NCBI RefSeq assembly: GCF_003729955.1
Contig: NZ_RJTX01000004.1
Coordinates: 1-64,000 of the forward strand
DNA: 64,000 bases
Reading direction: 5' to 3'
Origin: Chryseobacterium daecheongense
Lineage (GTDB): Bacteria > Bacteroidota > Bacteroidia > Flavobacteriales > Weeksellaceae
The first letter of the stretch is position 1. Each line of letters starts with the position of its first letter. Positions 20,653-26,904 of this stretch are shown piece after piece. A program made the translations under genes and the position numbers. The notes beneath the pieces were generated by a model. It did not search any database. It saw nothing but the letters and a program-made list of their open reading frames with translations, and was not told the DNA's origin.

Positions 20653-20660
20653 TACCTTAG
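20653..20660 (+). promoter_or_regulatory. Possible -7 element before the first peptide gene
   Basis: TACCTTAG (one mismatch to TAnnTTTG), preceded by TTCAC, lies 45 bp before the first peptide ATG. A related TTTCAC-TAAATTTA sequence lies at about 23388-23401, before the third peptide gene. The similarity suggests shared promoters, but no -33 element is clear. Confidence 0.3.
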
Positions 20661-20705
20661 GAAAAATTACAAATAGAACTTAACATACCAATCAAAACGT
20701 TTATT

Positions 20706-20879
20706 ATGAAAAATCTAAAAAAAATTTCAAGAGAAAGCCTTCGCATGATCAATGGAGGACTTAGAATGTGTCCACAAGATGGAAACTGCGGATCAGGATG
20801 GTGCTGTTCCAATGGTGCATGTAAATTAATATCCGGAGCGAGCCCTTCCACTTATTTGTGTGATGCTATTCCAGTATAA
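20706..20879 (+). CDS. Cysteine-rich double-glycine precursor peptide 1 (knottin-like spacing)
   Basis: A 57-aa peptide. The leader is MKNLKKISRESLRMINGG, ending in a double-glycine processing site of the bacteriocin type. The 39-residue core carries six cysteines at 22, 28, 33, 34, 39 and 52, that is C-x5-C-x4-CC-x4-C-x12-C, which fits the range allowed for inhibitor cystine knots and resembles CCSxxGxC of small chitin-binding folds. The C39 exporter at 21191-23383 should cleave and export it, and the upstream VKOR fusion should oxidise it. Codons 4-7 contain an A8 tract. Activity (bacteriocin, signal or other) is unknown. Confidence 0.85.
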   Translation: MKNLKKISRESLRMINGGLRMCPQDGNCGSGWCCSNGACKLISGASPSTYLCDAIPV

Positions 20880-20927
20880 TGTATTTTATTATGCAATCTA
20901 ATTTAACCAAACCCATATACAATTACT

Positions 20928-21107
20928 ATGAAAAATCTAAAAAAAATCACCAGAGAGAATCTTAAAAACATCAAAGGAGGGATCACTATAGAATGTGCTC
21001 AGACTCAAGCTTCTGCAACCTACTGTATCCCGAAAACCGCACAATGTCCACCGGATCCGGATGGTTTGCTTTGTGTAAATGCCTGCAATAAATGGTGTTA
21101 TGTATAA
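20928..21107 (+). CDS. Cysteine-rich double-glycine precursor peptide 2
   Basis: A 59-aa peptide with leader MKNLKKITRENLKNIKGG, almost identical to that of the preceding peptide, and an unrelated 41-residue core. Six cysteines lie at 23, 33, 40, 49, 53 and 57; the last three form C-x3-C-x3-C near the C-terminus. The core is Pro- and Asp-containing and nearly neutral. The ATG is 48 bp after the preceding stop, so both peptides are likely made from one transcript. Leader homology and the exporter next door support processing after the GG. Confidence 0.85.
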   Translation: MKNLKKITRENLKNIKGGITIECAQTQASATYCIPKTAQCPPDPDGLLCVNACNKWCYV

Positions 21108-21148
21108 TAGATTATAAAAGTTTACCCAAATTTTATTAAATTAGAAAT

Positions 21149-21175
21149 GTCGTCATATTTTTTTGGCGACTTTTT
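21149..21175 (+). terminator. Hairpin with T-run between peptide genes and exporter
   Basis: GTCGTC / GGCGAC (6 bp, one G-U) with a T-rich 10-nt loop, followed by TTTTT. It lies 42 bp after peptide gene 2 and 16 bp before the exporter start. It could act as a partial terminator that lets peptide mRNA outnumber exporter mRNA. Confidence 0.55.
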
Positions 21176-21190
21176 AAATGACTATACGTT

Positions 21191-23383
21191 TTGAAGAAAT
21201 TTCCGTTTTACAAACAGCCCGATACTAAAGACTGTGGACCCACATGTCTTAGAATTGTCAGCAAATATTATGGCAAAAGCATATCTCTGCAACAAATCCG
21301 TAATCTTTCCGAAACTACCCGAGAAGGAAGCAGTTTATTAGGCCTGAGTGACGCAGCAGAAGATTTAGGCTTCCGGTCATTAGGCGTTCAGGTAGATTTC
21401 AATACACTTGCAGAAGAAGTTCCATTTCCCTGCATTGCACATTGGAACAAAAATCATTTCGTGGTTGTCTACAAAATTGATAAGAATAATAAGGTTTATA
21501 TCTCAGATCCGAGCTATGGACTCATTACCTATACCCGTGAAGAATTCATAAGGTCATGGATTGGTGAAAATGCCAATGAGAATACAGAAGAAGGAATCGT
21601 CCTGATTCTTGAAACCACCCCTGCTTTCTTCCAGACAGAATTTGACGATACGGAGAGTAAGGCCAGTTTTTCTTTTTTATCCAAATATTTATTAAAATAT
21701 AAGACGCTTGTTATTCAGCTTGCCGTGGGTCTTTTAGCGGGAAGTTTATTGTCTTTGATATTCCCTTTCCTTACCCAGAGTATTGTGGATGTCGGAATAC
21801 AAAACCAGGATCTGAATTTTATTTATTTGGTTCTCCTGGCTCAAATCATGCTCTTTATTGGAAGAATGGGAATTGAAGTCATCCGAAGCTGGATTCTTCT
21901 CCATCTTTCTGCAAGAATCAATATTTCCATTATTTCCGATTTCTTTATCAAACTGATGAAGCTGCCCATTAGCTTTTTTGATACGAGAATGACCGGAGAC
22001 ATTATGCAGAGAATTAACGATCACCATAGAATCGAACAACTTCTTACAAGTTCTTCTTTGAATACCCTATTCTCGCTTGTTAATTTAATTATCTTCAGTA
22101 TCGTTTTATTGTTCTACGATTATAGATTATTTATTGTTTATCTGGTTGGAGCCATCTTATATGTGGGATGGATCAGCTTCTTTTTGAAAAAGAGAAAAGA
22201 ACTGGACTATAAAAGATTTTCCCAGGTTTCCCAAGAGCAAAGTAAAGTAATTGAGCTTATCAATGGAATGCAGGAAATTAAAATGCACAATGCTGAAAAG
22301 CAAAAACGCTGGGATTGGGAATTTTTGCAGGTAAAACTGTTTAAAATAAGAATTAAATCTCTTTCTCTCGAACAATGGCAATCTGTAGGAGGAAACTTCA
22401 TCAATCAGATGAAAGATATCCTGGTAAGTTTTCTTTCAGCCAAACTGGTCTTGAGCGGTAATCTTACACTGGGGATGATGCTTTCCGTACAATATATTAT
22501 TGGGCAGCTTAACAGTCCACTGCTTCAGCTTATCGATTTTATCAAGCAGACACAAGATGCTAAAATATCACTGGAAAGATTGGGTGAAATTCATGATAAA
22601 GAAGATGAGGAAAATAAAGATGAGCAATATGTTTCTGAAATTCCTAAGAAAGATATCGAGATCGAGAATGTTTCATTCCGCTATATCGGATCAGATGTTT
22701 TTGTTTTTGAAAATCTCAATTTAACCATTCCATATCAGAAAACAACGGCCATTGTTGGGGCTAGTGGAAGTGGAAAAACTACCCTTTTAAAATTACTGAT
22801 GAAATTTTATGAACCCAATGACGGGGATATTAAAATTGCTAACACAAGACTTAAGAATATTTCACCAAGACACTGGAGAGACCATTGTGGTGTAGTAATG
22901 CAGGAAGGCTATGTTTTTAATGACACGATCGCCAATAATATTGCAGTTGGTGAAGATTATATTGATAAGCAAAAGCTGAGAAAGGCTGTGGAAATTGCCA
23001 ATATCAAAGATTTCATCGAAGGTCTTCCGCTAAGCTACAATACAAAAATAGGAAATGAAGGTGTGGGTGTAAGTGGTGGTCAAAAGCAAAGATTGTTTAT
23101 TGCAAGAGCCGTTTACAAATCTCCGGAATATATCTTCTTTGATGAAGCAACCAGTGCATTGGATGCCAATAATGAAAAAATTATCATGGAAAATCTTGAA
23201 CAGTTTTTCAAAGGAAAAACGGCTATCGTTATTGCTCACCGGCTTTCAACAGTGAAGCATGCCGATAAAATTATCGTTCTAGATAAAGGAAAAGTGGTTG
23301 AAGAGGGTAATCATGCAGAGTTAGTCGCTTTAAAAGGAGAATATTACAGGTTAGTGAAAAATCAACTGGAATTAGGAAACTAA
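21191..23383 (+). CDS. Peptidase C39 domain ABC transporter (double-glycine peptide exporter)
   Basis: Inner-membrane exporter of 730 aa that cuts leaders at double-glycine sites and pumps the cores out. The N-terminal C39 peptidase (residues 1-140) has Cys15 in KDCGPTC, His89 in NKNHFVV and Asp106 in ISDPSYG, the complete catalytic set. Six membrane segments follow (about 165-440). The ATPase domain has Walker A GASGSGKTT (523-531), signature VSGGQ (628-632), Walker B YIFFDEA (647-653) and an H-loop IAHRLS. The start is TTG. It lies between two pairs of peptide genes and upstream of an HlyD-type adaptor; together they lack only an outer-membrane channel, presumably encoded elsewhere. Confidence 0.95.
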   Translation: MKKFPFYKQPDTKDCGPTCLRIVSKYYGKSISLQQIRNLSETTREGSSLLGLSDAAEDLGFRSLGVQVDFNTLAEEVPFPCIAHWNKNHFVVVYKIDKNNKVYISDPSYGLITYTREEFIRSWIGENANENTEEGIVLILETTPAFFQTEFDDTESKASFSFLSKYLLKYKTLVIQLAVGLLAGSLLSLIFPFLTQSIVDVGIQNQDLNFIYLVLLAQIMLFIGRMGIEVIRSWILLHLSARINISIISDFFIKLMKLPISFFDTRMTGDIMQRINDHHRIEQLLTSSSLNTLFSLVNLIIFSIVLLFYDYRLFIVYLVGAILYVGWISFFLKKRKELDYKRFSQVSQEQSKVIELINGMQEIKMHNAEKQKRWDWEFLQVKLFKIRIKSLSLEQWQSVGGNFINQMKDILVSFLSAKLVLSGNLTLGMMLSVQYIIGQLNSPLLQLIDFIKQTQDAKISLERLGEIHDKEDEENKDEQYVSEIPKKDIEIENVSFRYIGSDVFVFENLNLTIPYQKTTAIVGASGSGKTTLLKLLMKFYEPNDGDIKIANTRLKNISPRHWRDHCGVVMQEGYVFNDTIANNIAVGEDYIDKQKLRKAVEIANIKDFIEGLPLSYNTKIGNEGVGVSGGQKQRLFIARAVYKSPEYIFFDEATSALDANNEKIIMENLEQFFKGKTAIVIAHRLSTVKHADKIIVLDKGKVVEEGNHAELVALKGEYYRLVKNQLELGN

Positions 23384-23432
23384 AAATTTTTCACTAAATT
23401 TATTTTCTTAACCAATTCAAAATGTATTCATT

Positions 23433-23576
23433 ATGAAAAATTTAAAAAAAATCTCAAAAGCAGAGCTGAAACAGATCAAAGGCTCCGGATTAGTATGCTC
23501 AAGTGGTTATTACTGGTGCAAATACACACAAAGCTGTATTTCTGAGGAAAGAGTTTGTTTTTATAATAATCTGTAA
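23433..23576 (+). CDS. Cysteine-rich leader peptide precursor 3 (GS-type site)
   Basis: A 47-aa peptide starting MKNLKKISKAELKQIKGS, clearly homologous to the leaders of the two upstream peptides but with Gly-Ser in place of Gly-Gly, a substitution that C39 peptidases can accept. The short core has four cysteines (22, 29, 35, 42) and aromatic residues (GYYWCKY). It lies 49 bp after the exporter gene. Leader identity makes the gene assignment strong even though it is small; the core has no recognised relative. Confidence 0.82.
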   Translation: MKNLKKISKAELKQIKGSGLVCSSGYYWCKYTQSCISEERVCFYNNL

Positions 23577-23587
23577 AACGATCAGTT

Positions 23588-23794
23588 ATGAAAAATCTAA
23601 AGAAAGTCTCAAGGCAGCACCTCAAAGATGTTTACGGGGCAGGTCCTGTACAACCATCTCCCTGCAATTGCTTCTGTTATGTAAACGGAACCAAAGTCTG
23701 GAATGCATGCAACCAGTATTGCCCGGGCGGGGAAGTTATACCAGGCGTTGAGCCGGGAAACCATCCCAATTGCAGTTACAAATTACCTTTGTAG
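23588..23794 (+). CDS. Cysteine-rich leader peptide precursor 4 (GA-type site)
   Basis: A 68-aa peptide starting MKNLKKVSRQHLKDVYGA, with Gly-Ala at the expected processing position. The core has six cysteines at 26, 28, 30, 41, 45 and 62, beginning with an unusual alternating C-x-C-x-C run, and a proline/glycine-rich C-terminal part. It starts 11 bp after the preceding peptide stop. Here the A-tract of the other three leaders is broken by synonymous-type changes. Function unknown; role as an exported, disulfide-bonded peptide is inferred from the locus. Confidence 0.84.
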   Translation: MKNLKKVSRQHLKDVYGAGPVQPSPCNCFCYVNGTKVWNACNQYCPGGEVIPGVEPGNHPNCSYKLPL

Positions 23795-23810
23795 CAATTT
23801 TGAAAAATTC

Positions 23811-23843
23811 AATCAAAATCCTCATTATGGGGATTTTGATTTT
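23811..23843 (+). terminator. Hairpin between peptide gene 4 and the HlyD-type gene
   Basis: An 11-bp perfect stem AATCAAAATCC / GGATTTTGATT with a 9-nt loop and a short T-run. It lies 16 bp after the peptide stop and 18 bp before the adaptor gene, so it probably attenuates rather than fully stops transcription. Confidence 0.6.
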
Positions 23844-23860
23844 CACCTCTTAAATTTCAC

Positions 23861-25159
23861 ATGGAAAAAGATATTTTAGATAATATAGAACTTCGCTCTG
23901 AAAGTGTACAGGATATTCTCACACAGCCGCCCCATTGGATGATCCGTTGGGGAAATACTATTATATTCATCATTTTATTGCTCATTCTGATGATGAGCTA
24001 CGTCATCAAATATCCGGAATTTGTACCGGCTCCAATTATAGTAACCTCTCAAAATCCGCCGGAAAAGCTGGAAGCAAGAACGAATTCTAAAATTGAAAAA
24101 ATATTCATTAAAAATCATCAGGAGGTTAAAAAGAATCAAATTCTGATGGTGATGCAATCTACAGCCAATTATAAAGATGTTTTAGAACTGAAAAAATTGA
24201 TAGATTCTCTGACCCCTGATCAGTTAAGAACATTTCCTATTCAGCAAACTGCAAGATTTAAACTTGGTGAACTGCAGGGAGATTATAATAATTTTGCCAA
24301 AGCATTTCAGGATGAAGAATTATTTACCCGATTACAACCTTATGCCCCTGAAAATTTAGCAGCTAATCAAAGTCTTTCTGAGTATCGAGGGAGAATTGCT
24401 ACATTAAAGCTACAGAAGAATCTGGAAATGGAAAAATATGAACTGACAAGAAAAAATTATAAGCGTACAAAAGACCTTTATAATCAAGGGGTAATTTCTG
24501 CCTTCGAACTTGAAAGTGAAAAAGTAAAATACCTTCAGGCCCAACAAAACCTTGAGAATATCAAGATTTCTATATCGCAAATTGAAGAAAGTATTTCCAA
24601 CCTTAACAAAACCAAAAGCGGAACAGCTATTAACAGTGAGAAAGATAAAATAACATATTCATCACAAACACTACAGCTATTTGAACAGCTCAGAAAATCA
24701 TTGAAACAGTGGGAGCAAAATTATCTGGTGATTTCTTCCATAGATGGCCTTGCCAGTTTTCAACAGTTTTTTGGAGAAAATCAGTTTGTAAAGACGGGAG
24801 ATGCCATTTTATCTATCTTACCGAAAAATAAAGAAACATTGGTCGGCAGAATGTCTGTTCCTGCTACCAATTCAGGGAAGATTACTCCGGGGGAAAAAGT
24901 ATTAATTAAACTGGATAACTATCGTTTTCAGGAATATGGTATTATAGAAGGTAAAGTACAAAATATTTCTCTTTCTCCTGATAAGGATGGAAACTATTAC
25001 GTAGATATTATACTTCCAAAAGGGCTTAAAACAAGTTACAATAAAACTCTTCCTTTTGATAAAGAGTTAAAGGGTAGTGCAGAAATTGTAACGCAGGATT
25101 TGAGGCTCATTGACAGATTCTTCTACCAGATCAGAAAGCTTCTGGGATATCAAAGCTAG
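23861..25159 (+). CDS. HlyD-family membrane fusion protein
   Basis: Periplasmic adaptor of 432 aa that links an inner-membrane exporter to an outer-membrane channel. It has a cytoplasmic N-terminus, one membrane segment (about residues 30-50), a barrel-sandwich/lipoyl-like segment (EARTNSKIEKIFIKNHQEVK), a long coiled coil (about 165-250, with NLEMEKYELTRKNYKRTKD) and a C-terminal beta-barrel half. Its position after the C39 exporter and peptides makes it the partner of that exporter. A bidirectional terminator follows. Confidence 0.93.
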   Translation: MEKDILDNIELRSESVQDILTQPPHWMIRWGNTIIFIILLLILMMSYVIKYPEFVPAPIIVTSQNPPEKLEARTNSKIEKIFIKNHQEVKKNQILMVMQSTANYKDVLELKKLIDSLTPDQLRTFPIQQTARFKLGELQGDYNNFAKAFQDEELFTRLQPYAPENLAANQSLSEYRGRIATLKLQKNLEMEKYELTRKNYKRTKDLYNQGVISAFELESEKVKYLQAQQNLENIKISISQIEESISNLNKTKSGTAINSEKDKITYSSQTLQLFEQLRKSLKQWEQNYLVISSIDGLASFQQFFGENQFVKTGDAILSILPKNKETLVGRMSVPATNSGKITPGEKVLIKLDNYRFQEYGIIEGKVQNISLSPDKDGNYYVDIILPKGLKTSYNKTLPFDKELKGSAEIVTQDLRLIDRFFYQIRKLLGYQS

Positions 25160-25181
25160 AATCTGATATTATATAAAAAAG

Positions 25182-25208
25182 AAACCGCAACAAATATTGT
25201 TGCGGTTT
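25182..25208. terminator. Bidirectional terminator between the HlyD-type gene and tRNA-Met
   Basis: A 12-bp perfect inverted repeat, AAACCGCAACAA / TTGTTGCGGTTT, with a 3-nt loop and A/T tracts on both sides, placed between two convergent transcription units. Confidence 0.85.
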
Positions 25209-25217
25209 TCATTTTTG

Positions 25218-25291
25218 TAGCGAAGACGGGATTTGAACCCGTGACCTTTGGGTTATGAATCCAACGCTCTAACCACCTGAGCTACCTCGCC
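25218..25291 (-). tRNA. tRNA-Met (CAT)
   Basis: A 74-nt cloverleaf on the minus strand. The D-arm is GCTC...GAGC and the T-arm ACGGG-TTCAAAT-CCCGT. The anticodon loop TTCATAA gives CAT, read as elongator Met. The acceptor stem GGCGAGG / CTTCGCT has two G-U pairs including 1-72, and the anticodon stem has an A-C mismatch next to the loop. The discriminator is A and the 3' CCA is not encoded. A CAT anticodon could also mean tRNA-Ile2 with a modified C; the overall body looks more like elongator Met. Confidence 0.93.
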
Positions 25292-25335
25292 GTTTTGGTG
25301 GTGCAAATATATAAATTATTTGCTTTCTACCAAAA

Positions 25336-26622
25336 TTATTTTAGCTTAAAATATTCCAAAACATCGCCTACATGGTCTGGTTTGCTGATTATCTTATTGT
25401 TAGCATCTAAAATAAAATACGTTGGTGTAGCATGTACATTGTAGGTATCTGTGTAACTGCTGTTCCATCCCTTCAATTCGGAATCATTGATCCAAGGGAA
25501 AGCAGCTATTTTTTTAGTATATGAATCTTTATCCGTATCTAATGAAAGACCAATAATTTGAACGTTTTTCGTTTTCAGATCATTATACTTTGTCAAGAGT
25601 TGAGGAAGCTCACTTTCACAATGAGAACAAGTGGAAGACCAGAAAATAATGACCTTTTTATCCGCCTTCACATCATAGATTGATTTAGCTGTGGAATTTA
25701 TCGGCGATTGGAACTTATAATTAGGGAATGCAGCTCCCAGTTCTACATTCGCATTCGATTTAAGAGTTGAAGCAAGCCTGTCTGTAATAGTACACTTTAG
25801 GTTTTTAGCAAGATTGAGATATTTATCTTTAAGCTCATTCATCTCATAAACATCAAAGATGTCAATCAATTCAGACAATACGGTTTGCCCACGTGGTGTT
25901 TCCACTTTTAACCTGTCTAAAAGTTTGTCTACGGAACCAGTAACATTTGCATTTCCACCTGCATTAAGGTAAGCAACCAAAACGGGTCTCAACAGTGATG
26001 AAGTTTCAAGCATATCCCCGGATTTATCTAAAAAGTTGATGACCTCATCCTGGCTAACTTTATTGTTGGTATTATTGGATAGGAACTTATTATAATTGGT
26101 ATTATAGTAATAAATAAACGGATGATTAGTTGCGTTTACTTCTCCTACACCTGTTAACAATCTTCCAATTTCCGCCTTTAAAGCTTTACCAAACTCAGTA
26201 TTATCCTTGTAATACTCTTTGATTTGGGTTAAGGCAGGTAAGATAAGTTCTTTCTTCTGGGAACCTTCCTGTAATGAATTCATAAGATCATTGGCTTCAT
26301 CCAAATAGGTTACCTCTTTGATCTTATTGTTTTGTATATCTAATTTTATATTTACATTCTTATTTTCAGAAATAAAACTTACTGTATTATTCGTATTTGG
26401 AAAATAAACTTTCATCATCCCCGTATAGTTCTTGGGGTATTTAAAAGTCCAGGCATTATTCTTACTTTGTTCTTTAGTAACAATAATATCTTTTGAGCCG
26501 TTTAATGTATATAAAATTGCGTCTTGTTCTTTGAAATCCACAGGAGCCTGAACTGAAACCGTAAATTGAGCCTGCAATGAGAATGCAGACAATACTGCCG
26601 ATAGTATATAAATCTTTTTCAT
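25336..26622 (-). CDS. TlpA-like thioredoxin-family protein
   Basis: Exported protein of 428 aa. A signal peptide ends at about residue 19 (SLQAQ). Residues about 20-105 are beta-rich and resemble the DUF4369-type N-terminal domain. A helical middle part follows, and residues about 295-428 are a TlpA/AhpC-type thioredoxin domain with the active site STCSHCE (C332, C335) and VHATPTYF with the cis-proline. It probably reduces or rearranges disulfides in the periplasm. It lies 15 bp downstream of a terminator that ends the T9SS-cargo transcript, so expression may depend on read-through. Confidence 0.88.
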   Translation of the reverse strand: MKKIYILSAVLSAFSLQAQFTVSVQAPVDFKEQDAILYTLNGSKDIIVTKEQSKNNAWTFKYPKNYTGMMKVYFPNTNNTVSFISENKNVNIKLDIQNNKIKEVTYLDEANDLMNSLQEGSQKKELILPALTQIKEYYKDNTEFGKALKAEIGRLLTGVGEVNATNHPFIYYYNTNYNKFLSNNTNNKVSQDEVINFLDKSGDMLETSSLLRPVLVAYLNAGGNANVTGSVDKLLDRLKVETPRGQTVLSELIDIFDVYEMNELKDKYLNLAKNLKCTITDRLASTLKSNANVELGAAFPNYKFQSPINSTAKSIYDVKADKKVIIFWSSTCSHCESELPQLLTKYNDLKTKNVQIIGLSLDTDKDSYTKKIAAFPWINDSELKGWNSSYTDTYNVHATPTYFILDANNKIISKPDHVGDVLEYFKLK

Positions 26623-26637
26623 TAGGTAAAAATAAAA

Positions 26638-26663
26638 AAACTCCCTGACTAATCAGAGAGTTT
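26638..26663 (-). terminator. Intrinsic terminator upstream of the TlpA-like gene
   Basis: AAACTCCCTGA / TCAGAGAGTTT, an 11-bp stem with one mismatch and a 4-nt loop, followed on the minus strand by a long T-run. It ends the transcript from the T9SS cargo and small membrane protein genes. Confidence 0.8.
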
Positions 26664-26682
26664 GAAATATTTTAATAAAATT

Positions 26683-26898
26683 TTATATTTTCTGTTTTTT
26701 GATCTTTGTCGCAAAAAATACGATGAACAAAACCGCTATAGCAGATAGTGCATACACATACATATCAATTGGTGATGCTGGTGCGCCGGGACCGGTTCCT
26801 CCTGCACCTCCTCCAGGATTTGTAACAGTTTGTGCACTTACTAACGCGACTGCAAAGAAGAAAAAAGCTGATGTGACTAGTTTATTGATAGTTTTCAT
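26683..26898 (-). CDS. Small glycine-rich single-pass membrane protein
   Basis: A 71-aa protein with a signal peptide ending VSAQ (residue about 23), a short Gly/Pro-rich linker (NPGGGAGGTGPGAPASP), one membrane helix (about 47-64) and a basic tail KIKKQKI. It would sit in a membrane with the short linker outside. No family is recognised. It begins 6 bp after the T9SS cargo gene and is followed by a terminator, so the two are one transcript; a role in export or anchoring of that cargo is only a guess. Confidence 0.75.
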   Translation of the reverse strand: MKTINKLVTSAFFFFAVALVSAQTVTNPGGGAGGTGPGAPASPIDMYVYALSAIAVLFIVFFATKIKKQKI

Positions 26899-26904
26899 TA
26901 GATT

